Of a stretch of 64,000 bases of DNA, positions 12,903 through 26,149 are shown one piece after another. The translations under genes were made by a program, and so were the position numbers. The stretch is from Neelides folsomi (Eukaryota; Arthropoda; Collembola; Neelipleona; Neelidae). The notes below the pieces were generated by a model. It saw only the letters and a list, made by a program, of their open reading frames with translations. It made no database searches and was not told the DNA's origin. Where the stretch lies: assembly GCA_034687125.1 (NCBI GenBank), contig JAQGBZ010000025.1, positions 186,001 through 250,000 of the forward strand, written 5' to 3'. Position 1 is the stretch's first letter. The number at the start of each line of letters is the position of its first letter.

Positions 12903-15900
12903 GATTTTTATTCTATTTGATTTTATAACTTGAAATGAATTTCCTTTTAGTAGTAGAAAGAAAGCGTATTGGAAATTTATTAATTTTTTGGTTCATAATG
13001 CAGTTGATTCTTTTGTCATTGGGCGATCCGAAAGTCTGAAATTGAAACTTTGAATTGGAAAAGTTTGAAAGTGGGAAAAGGGAACAATGAAAATGAGAGT
13101 GGGGAAAAAGCCAACTGTTCGGGAAGAAAGTAAAATTGGGAAATATGAAAGTTGAAAAGTGTAAATTTTGATCTTTTTTCTCCGAGTGGGAGCGGAAGGT
13201 GAGAGTTGAGAAGGTGAGTTATAAAGTGAATGGTAATGGTGAGATATTCCTCTGACTCAGCCAACACGGGAGGATATGATGAGGAATCCGTCCCGGGTGA
13301 GACTCGACCTCGCGCATGAGGATTTCATGTTAGGCTTTCCGCAAGATCAATTATGATCAGGAGGATGCATTACAAAGATAGGGGAAAACCGAGGGTTTTC
13401 TCTCCTACATGAAGAACTGTTGGGCCAGTCGGCTTTTCCTCCACGGCGAGTCCGTTGCTCCTCGCAAGGGCCCTATGAGGAACAACAACACACATTCAAT
13501 CCACACTCAACGACTCGCTTTCAAAGGGCTCAAAGTGAAGGAGGCTTTGTTTGGAAGTCTTGACTTCCTTCACGTGGCGGGTTGTTAAGCCGGATCGGAT
13601 TCTCCGACAACTCAACTTCCTTTTATTTCCCTCCTCTTCAAAAAGTCATTGCAAGTCATCGGTGAATTTTCGGGAAGAAACCCAAAAACGGGCAGAAACC
13701 TTCACTTTGGAAAAGGAGGGGGAAAACCGAGTTTCATCTTCTCCCCCCCTTTTCTAATTTTTTACTCTTCAAACAACGACCTCATTACTTTCAGCTCCCT
13801 TTTACAGTTTTACATTATAAACAAGGAATTTAATTCTTTAATTCCTTCCTTCGTTCCTTACACGCAGCTGGATATAATTGGGCAAAGGTTTTTAAACTGT
13901 GGATAAGAAGTTCTTGTGTGTGTGTTTCTCTCCCTATGCTTTTAATACTACGTGACTTCCCCTTTCCACTTTCACTTCACGAAGTATTCCAAGAGAACAT
14001 TTTCAACCCACTTTGGATTCTGGTAAGGAGAATTCGACATTTTTACAACTTAAATTTCCCCTATTGATTTTGCATAACCAGTACATGTATAGAAAGACTA
14101 AGGGAAGGGGTATAATGCCATTTTGCAAATTGTAGGTAAATTAATTATTTCACCTTTTCATTACACTTTTGGACCGGCGCAGATGTTTAAATTATTTATG
14201 ATTTAATTATGCAATTCCAATGGGAAGGTTTTAAACATTTTTAATGTCTACTTGAGAATAGTTTATTAAAATTGGACGACGAATTTAGTTATCTAACGTG
14301 TTTATTTCCTTAAAGTGCAAATGGAACTGTAAATATTTCTCAGGTCTGAATACAAAAATTGGATCAACTATTTACAAATAACAGTCATGAATTACTTTTA
14401 TTTGTTCTTTCATTTCCTTCTGATTACTCAACTTTTAATAAGTTCTTAGCGAAGCCCTATAGTTCTAATTATCTTTCCTATTTTATTCAGATTTGGAAAA
14501 GTTTATCTCACCCTACAAAGTTACACCCAAACTTTTATTACTCCTTAGCCTTTCTAACTCCAAATGCTCATGTTCCTATCTTATATCATTATACTCACTG
14601 CACTATTGACTTATACATTTCTTTCCTTGTACTTTACTTCTATCTGTATGTAATGTAGACTGTAGTATATTAAACCATACATTTTCCATTTGCTTTTCTC
14701 ATCCGATCTTTTTACTTCTATTTAATGTTCTCTCACGAGAAATTGAAATATTATAACGTTGGAGAAAGGATGCATCCAATTTGCATAAGTATTACAACCC
14801 TCTACACAAATGTTTATGGTTGTACTTTGAACATACCATATTTATGATCTGAATGTATTAAAGTACACACTACTGTTATATATACCATACATACTTATAT
14901 ACTAATTTTCTCTTATACAAGTTTTGTATTTCGGGATACTTGGTATATATGAGAGTTCTTTGCTCCTGTTCTCTTGATTCACATGAATATCAAGTTGAGT
15001 TTAAGTACCTAATTTTCAAGTCAGTTTATTACGTTACTTTCATCTTCATCCCCAATTGGGCTCTCATGGCAGAACTACATAAGTTATAATGAGGAACATA
15101 TGTTGACTTACTGTAGGACTAGTCCAGGTTTACACAACCCCAATTTCCCCGTTTTTCCAATTAAGAAAGAGCAGAGAATTTTCTTACTTTACTAAATTAG
15201 TTTTTAGGAGTGAAAAGAGCTATTAGCCCATTATTCACGGATGTTTGGGATATTATTTGAGGAAATGAAGGGGGGGAGGAAATATTAAGCTCAAAGGCTT
15301 ATGGAACCAGTCTAGGTTTTAATAAGAGGAAAATGCATCAAATATGTTGAATTCATAAAAAAGTTAGGAATAATAGGAAGGAAGAGTTTCATTTAGAAAA
15401 TGTAATTTTTTTACTGTTTGGAACCCGCAACTCGTAAAATTTTTATTATTCATTTCATGAACCCGAGAGCGTGAAAGAGTTTGATTTTTCTTTCTCGTGT
15501 CGCCTTTTGATGAATCTTTGACTTTTTATCCTTCCACATCTCACCTATTACTCACCCAGATGATATGAAATGAAAAGAAGTATTCCAAAAGACATTTTAT
15601 GAAACTCCCTCATGGAGGAGAAAACGTGGAGAAGAAGACGAGTGACAGAAGTGAAAAAACTCTCCAAATTACTCAAAAGTCTCTCTTTATAAAAGAAAAA
15701 AATATTTATGTGATTTTGGAATTGTATGTTAAAGGATAGGAGATAACAAGAACTCGTCATCTCATCAGATCACGAAAGGGCTGATGATCGCATGTCTACT
15801 CTCCTCTTATTATTATTCCCTTATACCCTCACACGTTCTTCGACGACCGACAAGGGGAAAACTTCCATTTATTTTCATTTGGAAATCCTACAGAGAAAGT

Positions 15901-17099
15901 CGTTCCTAAAACCAACATATAAATACTCGACTACATACTATATAAATACAAGCAGTACAAGAAAACCCAAAAAAACCTAAAAAAGTACCTAGGTGGGAAA
16001 ATTGGGAAATTCCGACATCCCTTCAATACTAACGGTGATTCGAATACATAAGACCAGGAAAGAAGGGAAAAAGATGAAGGCGATTGGGAAGAGAGTGAGT
16101 CTTGGGATTAGAATTGAGGGTGATTCAATCGGACATCCAAATGGACATCATCGGATATCTCTCCCTTCCGATGTTTATGATCCCAAATAACCATCCGAGT
16201 CTTTCGTGTCCTCCGGGTGATGCCAACGGCCCAATCTCAATATATTGATCGTCAGAAGGGAATTGAGGGCCAGTGGTAAGTTTTATAAACTCGGGCTGAC
16301 ATGAGAAAATGGACATGAAAATCTGGTTCATGAAAGTTCCCAAAGCCTCATCACTCAACTTATCAAATGATATGAGAGAGAGTCGGTGAGAAAAGATAGG
16401 AGAAAAATATAGGGGAATGATATATATTTTATATATATGAAAACTGTGAAATCACATCGCTCTCTCTACCTCCTTTTTCAATTTGGTTCCCTTTGAGTAG
16501 AGAAAGAGAACATTTTCCTTCCTCTATAAATATGAGATGGATGTGTTTATGGACAGCTTCATTTCTCTCCATATTACCAGATGTCCATCAATCCGAACAA
16601 GTTGTAATAGGAAATACAATAAAAATATACATTCTCATTTTTATGAGTCTTTAAACTTTAACTCTTTCTTTTCTCCCCCTTTGCTTTTGATATTGGGTGA
16701 TTGAAGGCGTTGTTTATTGGATGAAGAAAAACACCTTACAAGAGTAATATTTAATATTTATTGATGAACATTAGATCAGGATTCACTATTGAACATTATG
16801 TTATTAAACCAATCTTGGACACAATGCAATAAAATGTCCAGATGTACCGATATATTACATATCATAAACTAATTAAATGGTTCTGTTTAATTAATTTAAA
16901 TTATTTTGGAGTTTGCTAAAGTTTGTGAAAATAGAAAATAGCCTAAAGGGATAAAATTTAATTTATTTAATTAAATTCATTTATGAATTTATAAATGAAT
17001 TTCTCAAGTTAATGGAAAAGTTTATAAAATGGAATTAAATAAAATGATATTTCTGTCATATTACCGATTGTACTTAAAGTGCAAGACCGAAATTATCTC
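12903..17099. other. Gene-free stretch
   Basis: No gene is supported. A GC-richer island at about 13.26-13.56 kb and another at 16.13-16.28 kb stand out. The second ends in a strong donor-like GTAAGT at 16276, but no coding exon fits. A hairpin lies at 16973-17002 (aaattcatttat and ataaatgaattt, 6-nt loop). The rest is AT-rich. Confidence 0.5.
16973..17002. repeat. AT-rich hairpin, 12-bp arms
   Basis: Arms 16973-16984 and 16991-17002 are perfect inverted copies with a 6-nt loop. All but two positions per arm are A or T, so chance formation is fairly likely. Confidence 0.6.
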
Positions 17100-17480
17100 A
17101 TTTTCATCGATTCCATTTGTATAAAACCCGGGAGTTCGACCAGTTGCCTGTCCCCTATGCCGTAATTTGACTCTCGGTATCGGGTCTCCGAAAGCTTTTT
17201 CCTCTCCCGTGCGGGCTTTCCGTGCTCCGTACACTCCATACAATTCACGCAATATTCAGGATGTACTCCGATGTACGGAGCTTTCGATGAGGGAGATGAA
17301 GGCTCTGCTTTGGTGCATTGTTTATTTCTCTTTCGGTCTCCATGTGTTGTCCAGATGCGTTGGTTTGAGTTTAGAGGGAGTGTAGGGATCTTGTCCTCAG
17401 ATTCTTTCTGCGGTTCTCAGCATAAAAACAATAAATTACGTAACTCCCCTCAGGTAATCTCACCGCGCTCCGCTCCTACC
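17100..17480 (+). promoter_or_regulatory. CpG-richer block, possible promoter or 5' exon upstream of syntrophin
   Basis: Compared with its flanks this block is rich in CG dinucleotides (cccggg, cccgtgcggg, cggtatcggg, ccgcgctccg nearby). A consensus-like donor, CTCAG followed by GTAATC, lies at 17451. It is 2.5 kb upstream of the syntrophin start codon on the same strand, so a 5' untranslated first exon with its promoter is a reasonable reading. An alternative is an unrelated small exon starting at ATG 17287. Only transcript data can decide. Confidence 0.3.
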
Positions 17481-19982
17481 ACCTTACACACTAAACAAAT
17501 ACAGATACACCTTTTACTCATTCAGGATATTCGTAAGATACAGATTCAATTCATTCAATTTATTGCTCTTCGTCTTCGTCTTATCTAAATAGAGAATTGA
17601 TCATTTCCTTATTAAATGAAATGTGTAGCGGCTCATTTCCCCTTTTTACAATTTCCCCAGTTCTCACGAGCTCATTTGAGAAGATTGAGGTGAAGTGTGA
17701 ACTGTCGTCGGTTGATAGCTAAATAAAAAAAACTCCGTCCTTAAATTCATTCATGGGTTGAATGGATTTATATTGAATAAGGTCGTTATCTTATCAGCAA
17801 CAAGTTTAAAGTTTAAAAAGATAAGATTAATATTCAAAATACAATACATCGTACTTAAGCTGGTAAGATTAATTTTTTATAAATTGTTTGGTTATTTAAG
17901 ATAAAAGAATGGAAATATTTAAATTATTTTGTGTTTAAATTGTTTAAATTATTTAAATTGTGATTTATTATTTGAAATTTCTTTGAAATTCAAATTAGTT
18001 AAGATTCATCAAATCGGAAAATTTTTTAAGAAATGAATTAGCTATTAAAATATTTATTTACAAGAACAGAATTATTAATCAGGCCATTAAAGTTGTTTCG
18101 AGTAAAGGGCACGTAGTTGGAAGCTCTGACTCTCAATGTTGGTTTTAAATAAATTTAGTCAGCTCTTGAATGTGATTTGAATGAAAATAAAACTTATTAA
18201 ATCCCTCTCAACTCTTCCACTCCTCTCTCGATTCGAAATCCCTTGAAGTTTATTGCTCAGCATAAATCATTTCGGATCCCTGATCACCTAAACTTGTAAA
18301 CTGTACGCGAATCGTATTTATAATTATCCCAATCGATGTGAGAACATATTTATCTTTCTTACCTTACCCTATGATAAAATATAAACAGGGATTTGAGTTT
18401 CATCTAAGAAAAAAATATCGGAAAAAGAGGTGAGGAAGACGCCGCAAAAATTCTGGTATTTGTATGACGTGACTTGAGCTCCTTCTGTAATCTTCTAAAA
18501 ATAGTAAATCGCGATTTACCATAGGTTTGTTTTACCATGTCTTACCATAACACATCCTATAGCTATTTTATACATCGCAGATCTAAATGCTCCAAAGAGA
18601 ACATAAATAGTGGAGAAGAGATAGGGAAGCCGTAAGTGCATTAAAAGTAGGAGTCAAGTCATCATTTGGTTACGCTTTGAGGTCGGAGTTTGTTGGAACT
18701 CCCGGCGCCCAGAGCCCCAACATTTGCATTTGTTTTATCTCTTGAGAATTCTCCCTGAGTGAAGTCGGGGTTTTGTGAGGATCACCAAACTCCTAAATAT
18801 TTCTCAATGCGATACTCTCCCTGGTAAACAAACTTGGGGCTCAATTTAATCCCAAACTTCCTTCCATCTCCCTCTTGACCTGCAAACGGGCTCGGAGATT
18901 TCTCTGCCAAGAAACAAAGTGTAAACTTTTCATATCCTCATAATACTCGTAATTCTAGAAGACCTTTCCCATCATCGCCAGGAATAACAACTTTGAATCT
19001 CTGAATCTCTTTCCTCGATTTCTTCATCCACCGAGTAGCTTTAGACCAAATTCCTCCCATTAGCGATATTAAATAAGTATAATAAATATTAATACAGGTT
19101 TTCCTTTCCTGTCTTTACAGATATCCGAAAAACTCAAAAGACTCAAATCAAGACCGATGTGAAACTTGGAGAATAAATGTGCCAACTTGACACCGAAAGT
19201 CGACTTTGGAAAATCCAATTCGTGACCTTCTGAACGATAACTGGAAAGATGAACCTCCCCTGTGCTTCGTATAAAATATCCCGTGATCAAAAGTTAAAGA
19301 TTAACTTTACTTTGTGACTTTACTTTACTTTACTTTTGGGAATGATAAATAGTGAACTAAAAGTGAACTGGTTAAAATTAGACTTTGCTAAAAAGACTGA
19401 CTCACCACGTGACTTTTAATCATCAGGATTAATTAGCTATTGAAAGCTAAGAATTTAACTTTCTTTTTGATGTAGGAGTACTCGTAATTTTAATACGAAT
19501 TTTAATATTTAAAGTGAACTAGTGAACAATTTTAAGTCTCAAGTGCAAGTAAGCATATAATAAAATTCCATCCAAATCATATCTAACTTCTTTCAATCTC
19601 CGTTTGTATTTACATGATAAACTTAAATTATAAAACACGTTTGGCAGAAGAAGTAGCAAATGCTCAAGTAAGTTGACAATTACTAAATTTTAATAAAATT
19701 AAATTTTAATTATTTTTAATTTTAAATTTAAATTTAGGATTGTTGTAATTGGCCTTTATATTCTAGGCTTTAAAATATCTTCAACCAGATTTTATAAGAC
19801 CAAAATTCTTTCAACTCAAGATTTAAAGAGTCAATAGAGAAGATAAATTTAATTTACTGAACAAAAAACCAAAAAATAGACTTTGAAAACTTTCGATTTT
19901 AACAGTTTAAATAAAGTCAATCTACTAAATAAAGCGAAAATTTCTTATGAACATTGGAAATCATCGTTAAAAAGAATTGAAA
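17481..19982. other. Upstream region of syntrophin, noncoding
   Basis: The region is AT-rich with a GC-richer island at about 18.6-18.9 kb. No coding exon is supported. A possible acceptor (aaatttag, ending at 19738) lies about 245 bp before the syntrophin ATG and would suit a 5' UTR intron. Confidence 0.4.
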
Positions 19983-22900
19983 ATGACAAGCACAATGGAA
20001 TCAAAATCCTCAACATCCCAATGGTCCACAGGACGATCAACATTGGGAGCTGGTCGTTGTGGTCCCCTTGAAGTATTAATAAAAGGCTCATGGCACCGTG
20101 TCCTTGCGTCACTCGAAGGTCAATACCTTTGTTTGAGTCTTTACGAAGCTCCTGAAGACACCAGCGGATCAGGAAGTCTCAACAATGGGATTGGGAATGG
20201 TCACGGAACGACGAATGGGAACGGGAATGAAAATGGAGGAAGTAATGGGAATACGAGTGAGAATGGTTCAGCAGGGTCAGGATCAACCACAACAACTCCA
20301 AGTGAAGCCCGGCTTGTCCGAGTAGTAAAAACCGAATCCAACGGACTTGGAATTTCTATCAAAGGAGGGAGAGAAAATCGAATGCCGATTCTCATCTCTA
20401 AAATATTTCCGGTAAGAAATATCTTAAATTACAAAGCTCTTAAATATACAAAATCTCTTAAATCTCTTAAATACAAAATCTTGTAAATCTTCAAATTAAT
20501 AATTATATTGGAATTAAAAATTCAATTTTTTAATTTAATTTAGTAATTTAACTTTTTTCTGTTTGTATTCTAAATTGTACCATATACACAGGGTATTTAG
20601 TTGTGTACATTCTGTACATATATTTTATGTTTGTAAGTCATGTTACTCCACTGGCCTGTTAACACACAGAATGAATTCTAAAATATATAGAACCATGTGA
20701 GAGCACTGAATAATGTATATGTGGAGATTAGCGAACCCCGTTCTGTGGTTTCATCTAAAGCCCTCACTCTTCACGAGGACTCTTTTCCTCCTTGGTCCTT
20801 CCGGCATTTGAGCATGCATTTATATCCCTAATCCCCCTCTTCTTCTCTCAAGTCCTTCTCTCAGTTCTTCTCTCAGTTCTCTCCATGAGGAAATGGTTAA
20901 AATGAGGAATGTGTTTTTTGAATATAGGGCATGGCAGCCGAAAAGACGGAGCAGCTCTTTGTGGGAGATGCCATTCTTTCTGTCAACGGGGAGGATCTTC
21001 GCAACGCGACCCACGACGAAGCCGTGAAAGCCTTGAAGCGAGCAGGGAAAGTCGTCGATCTCGAAGGCAAGTATTTCTCTTGATTTATTATTTATGCATT
21101 TGATAAGCCCCGAGGAAGGAATGTGTCGAGTGTCCTTTATTATAGTAAAACAATGATGAAAGAATAAGGGTCGTTCTTATAATGATGATGGAATGATGAA
21201 ATATGGAATTTTATATATACGAGTACTCATACATTAATCTTACTTTTACTAACGTTGTATTTATATTGTATTTTGTATAGTATGTTACATACCGTATGTA
21301 AGTTCTTATATAATACTGTTGATGTTATGTAAATTGTAAAAACTCAACATTGTGATATTTCATCCTTCTTTCCTTTTTAATATTTTATTAATCAAATTCT
21401 TAAGAGTCATTAAATGGGTTTCTTGAGAGGGTTTTTCTATTTTTTATTAATATCCATCCAATTTGCATATGTAGAGTCTACAGGGTGGATATTGTGAGTT
21501 TGGGAGTATTCATGAGAGGGACATTGATGTCCAATTGACTTGACACCTCTTGCTTTTTCCTACCTCAGAATGATCTTCTGCTTCACTTCTTCCAGTTGCT
21601 CACATTGGAAGAGGTCTGAAGGGAATTTAACGATCCTCGTGGTGTGAAAGGTGAAGAGGAAGATGAAACTTTACAGATTCTCTTCTCTCACGAATCACGT
21701 AGAGTAGTGGGTTGGGATTTCGATAGCGTCTTTCCAATTTCAGAGAGGAGATTCCTCAACTCTATATAAAAGACTTGTCAGTAATTTTAAATCTTTCCTT
21801 TTGAAATTGTAGAGAGATTTTCCAATACCTCTCAATCTTCATTTTCTGGGTTTTTTAGTTTTTGAATCAAAGTAAAAGAATTCTCCTTTGGATAAGATTT
21901 TAAAATAATTAAAATAATTAATTGTTTTGATTTCTATTTGCAGTGAAGTACTTGAAAGAAGTTACACCATATTTCCGAAAAGCAACGCTCCTCGCTGAGC
22001 TTGGTTGGGACCTCCAAAAAGAATATTTACCCCATGGAAAAGGAACCCATGAAAATGGAGATGGTGATGTTTTACCTGGACCGCCACCTGACCTCTCATA
22101 TTCAAGATCTGACACTCGGTGTGTTCCTCTGACCCTTGCACTTCTTGCCACTAATTTCAGACAATCAGACCCAGGTAATTATATATATTTTTAATTAAAT
22201 TATCACTTTATTACTATTATTGTACAAACTTATAACTCGAATAATTTATTTAAAATATATTGAATTATTCTAACTGCTTAAGGTTAATTACAGTTGCATG
22301 ATAAATTGGCTGAATCACAGTAACATTCATACAATTTCATTTTAATTCTTATTGTTCCAAAATGTTTAAATTTCAGATCATCGAACAATAGAACTTTATT
22401 CTCCTGACGGTCTCCATAGTTTAATATTAAAAGCAGGGAGTACTGCACAGTGCCAAGCTTGGATTTCAGGTCTTAGCTCGACACTCTCCGAGTCAAGTCA
22501 GTTAGCTTTAAACCGAGCGAATCTCCTTCTCCATGATATTCTTGAAGGCCGGGCGAGACATATGGGTTGGCTTCTCAAGCGCTCCCATCCCGAAGGATCG
22601 ACAACCAACTCCCTGAAGGTATATCTAAAATATAACCAGGGAAAACTTTCTATAGGAGGGAGATGCCAATTAAGGGGACTCTACCTTTTCATGCAATCAC
22701 CGTTATTTAGAGGCCCTTGGAGGCTAATAGCATTACTCATAGTGGTTTGAACAGAGTCGGAGTCAGAGCACGTCTTCGGAAGGAGATGATCCTTCCAACC
22801 CGTGGCTTCCTATTTTCGCAGTCGTTACCGACAAAGAGATTCGCCTTTATACGTCTCCTCCATGGTCTCATGAGGCATGGGGGGCTCCTTACGAGACCTG

Positions 22901-24326
22901 GCCATTACTTACTACAAGGTACGAATACTTTTTTCCCTTTTCACAATACTCAAACTTGTCTCTACATAAGCATTATATAAATAAATTGACAAATAGTATT
23001 TTGAACGAGATTGTTCGGCACAAAAAATGTTATAAATGAAGCTGAAACTCTTCATGATTGATGATGAATTTGTCAAGGCATGTGTGCTTTTGCTTATACT
23101 TATCAGTATCAGTACCATTAGTGTATAAATATATCAGTAATACTTTTGTATGGTATACCCGTATAACGTATACCAACTAGCTATGTATGTACATAGTACA
23201 GATAAGTATGACATGTAGTTGGATAATAATGTTATATGTTTTATAAATGGTTAACGTGATTTTGTAAAATATAGACTTGTGGGATCATCTTGCCGAAGTG
23301 CTAGCACGTCGCCAGGAGTGCGGGAGTTCTTGACACTTCACATCCGGATCGGAACTCCTTCAGGAGTCGTGAATGGAATGTTTCGGACTGAAACTCAGAA
23401 GGAGCTTGCGAACTGGGCAAGAACAATCGTTCAATCCTCCCACGATGCTGCAACATCACAGAAGGAACTTTCTTGTAGTGAGTCCTCAATCACACTGATT
23501 AATTTTCCTCTCACGATCCTCGGAGATGTGTCAATGCCAATGAACCTCCGAGTTGTTTTGATATATAAATGGAACAAAAAATTATCGAATTTGCACATGA
23601 AGTTAAAGTTCAGAGATTTTCTGTTTTTGTTGTACAATATGCAATACATGTAAAAATCATATATTATACTTTTAAATATATTTCTGAATTTCAATTCTTA
23701 AATTATTTTTCCGTATTTTAATCGACTTTATTCCATAATACGAGTACATATATTTATTTATGAAATAGGTAAATAAATACTATATTTATTATATTTATTC
23801 CATATTGCAAGAGATCGCCTATTAATTTATTTGATAACTATTATTTATATAATAATTTTAATTTTAAGTGAAAGTCGGTTTAATACCTATACCAAACAAG
23901 GGAATTAGACATACAAAATATTTATATGATTGATCTAATAAATTGATATTTTGTATAGAATGCAGCTGGCGTGGAGAATTACGCCAATTGAAAGTTCACT
24001 TTGAAGAAGGCTTTACATTAACGGAACTCCCAAAGTCTGAATCTGACTTGCCTAAAGTTTTATGGAAATATACATACACGCAGCTGAGGACGTCGGCGGA
24101 CGATAGCAATCGACTCCTATGGCTTGACTTTGGTGCTGACGATGGAGAAAAGGTGGAGACCAAACTTAGAATTAATGATTACCTATTTCCGAATCCAGGG
24201 AATCCTAATTTAATTCCTTTGCAATTTGGGCAGGAACTCGACCTGCACGGATGCCCGAAACCCCTCGTCTTCATAATTCACACTTTCCTATCAGCCAAAA
24301 TTGCACGGATGGGTGTGGTTGCGTGA
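19983..24326 (+). CDS. Syn1: Syntrophin, alpha/beta type (eight exons, complete)
   Basis: Exons are 19983-20411, 20928-21066, 21944-22174, 22377-22618, 22755-22918, 23275-23477, 23959-24152 and 24234-24326. They total 1695 nt, or 564 residues plus TGA. All phases agree. ATG 19983 is the first start after an in-frame TAA at 19968. Syntrophins are membrane-associated adaptors that bind dystrophin-family proteins and bring channels and signalling proteins to the complex. Parts seen are the first half of PH1 (about 29-55), a Gly/Asn/Ser/Thr-rich insert (61-105), PDZ (110-193), the second half of PH1 (190-300), PH2 (about 325-445) and the syntrophin-unique C-terminal domain (470-564). The PDZ has the ligand loop GLGI (121-124) and His172 at the helix B start, as in class I domains. 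The C-terminal motif [16 protein letters not shown] is diagnostic. [15 protein letters not shown] and the C-terminus match alpha/beta rather than gamma syntrophins. Confidence 0.96.
20162..20300 (+). repeat. Low-complexity coding insert in syntrophin exon 1
   Basis: Residues about 61-105 of the syntrophin are almost only Gly, Asn, Ser and Thr with a few Glu. They are encoded by imperfect aatggg/aacggg-type units. The insert replaces the linker between the first PH1 half and the PDZ domain. Vertebrate linkers there also vary. It is probably disordered. Confidence 0.75.
21067..21943 (+). other. GC-AG intron in syntrophin (intron 2)
   Basis: The donor is GAAG followed by GCAAGT, so the intron begins with GC rather than GT. 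The acceptor is tatttgcag. Only this junction restores the conserved PDZ end (VVDLE then VKYLKE) with the split valine codon G/TG. The nearby GT at 21071 would give the wrong frame. The donor otherwise matches the strong consensus expected of GC donors. Confidence 0.9.
24153..24233 (+). other. 81-nt last intron of syntrophin, open in frame
   Basis: The intron starts GTGGAG and ends TTTGGGCAG. Removing it aligns [10 protein letters not shown] directly to [10 protein letters not shown], with the same length as vertebrate syntrophins. It is a multiple of three with no stop, so retention would add 27 residues inside the C-terminal domain. The donor is weak. Confidence 0.8.
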
Positions 24327-24677
24327 CATTTATAAATTTCTACATTTTCTTCTTCCATGCTCTTCCAAAAGAAACTACCCGGAGTTTTACCTTCATTTTC
24401 GACGACTCCACGAAGAATATCAGAAACTATACCTTACAATTTATAATTACGTTACTAAATGTGAAATATGAACTGAAATTATTTCTTTAATTTGTTCGCA
24501 TTAGCCTTAAAGTTGGCAAATTGGGGAAGAATGTATTTCGTAAATTCAGATTTGTACATTTACCATTTTCATATCTAAACTGTTAACTATAGATTCTAAA
24601 TGTTAATAATATAAATCTTCAATCATTTTTAATATAGCCATTGTCTTTGACCATTTTTAATCATGTATTGTGTGTGT

Positions 24678-24683
24678 ATTAAA
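24678..24683 (+). terminator. Possible variant poly(A) signal ATTAAA after syntrophin
   Basis: ATTAAA lies about 350 nt after the syntrophin stop. I saw no AATAAA nearer the stop. Such words are common in AT-rich DNA, so the call is weak. Confidence 0.25.
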
Positions 24684-26149
24684 TAGAGCATACGAATAAT
24701 CTTGCCAATTTTCACATGAAATTATATTAATAATGTCACTCGTGTGATATAGTGATCTGAAGATATATCTGTACATTTCGATGTTATTGATTTTAAATAG
24801 ATTCTAATACCAAGATCGAATATTATAACTCCGTGTTTAAATAATGAAAATGAATAAGTGTTAAATGAATAACAAAGATGCTAATTGTTAAATTCGTAAT
24901 TACTTTTTAGTAGTGTTGAAAGTTCTAAAGTAATTTTTCGGTTTAAAACGGTTGGTTAAACAATGTATTTATTTACAATATTTTTTTTGTGTTTGAATTT
25001 TAGACCAAGTTAGTATTATTACTTAATTTTATTTATTCAATTACATAATACAAGCTACCGATGCTTTTATATCACATAAAATGTCAATATCATGTATCAG
25101 ACTAATTAAATAAGTACTTTATAGCAAATTATTAATCTCTTATATTGACTTACGATGTATTTTTAAACGAAAATGATTTTTCTTTCGTAATTCTTTGCAA
25201 TTAGTTTGGGATTTCAACTGAAAACATCTAAAATATAACTATATTTATTGCATTTTTATTTTGTAACCTATCCATTACCTAGTATAGATAAATATTGCTG
25301 CTTTAATACATATTAAACATAATGTAGTTTGTAATACCAATTGGTATGTTAATTATATTGGGTTTGTTTGATCTACATAGGTGGTTTTACGTTAAAGGAG
25401 ATGATTTAAAAATTGTTAAAAACTATTCTCTAAACTATCCTTTTTAATAGTGATATATGAATTATATGATAATGTATCTATATAAGTACTCATTATATTT
25501 AATATTACATCTACACCCTCATATATACTTACATTTATGGTTAGTTTAAATGTACAATATTATTTACGTAGTAGTAACTACGCTATATATTGTATACTGA
25601 TTAAAGTTTTTAAATATAATAATATGTAGCAGTAGTAAAGGCTTCATTGTATAATTTAATGATAGGATCAGAAAGCTTTCTTTAACCAAAAAACTATTTT
25701 GTCTACCTTTCGAAAGAATATTTATAAATTTTTAACAATTAACGTCAAATGAATAAACTAGGTAAATATTAATTAGAGTTAAAGGCTTTATTTGTAAGTT
25801 AAGGTTTGTTCCTACCAAAAGTTTAAATTATTTTATTTAAACTGAAATCACTTTTACAATGTTACAAGTAGCATTAAATTGGTTAACCTACCCATTGTAT
25901 CATCTTTATACTTAAAAAGAATAAAGAAATTTTACAATTTAAAAACCAACATGTTAACTCTCAAATTTATTGCTGATAGACATTTACTTAAGAGACTTAA
26001 GACATATGAGATCTGATTGTTACAATTGTGAATGCAGAGTGATTTTTTAAAAAGAGAGACTTAGCAAATGCGAGTATGAAACCATAAGAAAATGATTGAC
26101 AGAATAATTTGAATTATACTTTTGTTTAAACGAATTTCTCATCATAAGT

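Noticed and set aside
13179-13212. Possible 27-nt micro-exon ending GAAG/GTGAGT
   Set aside because: Open in only one phase, weak acceptor, and no neighbouring exon to join.
13985-14021. Possible short exon before GTAAGG
   Set aside because: Open in all three frames, too short to test, and no partner exon nearby.
16130-16358. Exon-like open frames on both strands with a strong GTAAGT at 16276
   Set aside because: No plus-strand frame runs from a credible acceptor to that donor, and the minus frame (16358-16125) lacks an acceptor.
22717-23118. Several open frames overlapping syntrophin exon 5 on both strands
   Set aside because: Out of frame with the conserved PH2 coding sequence; they are shadows.
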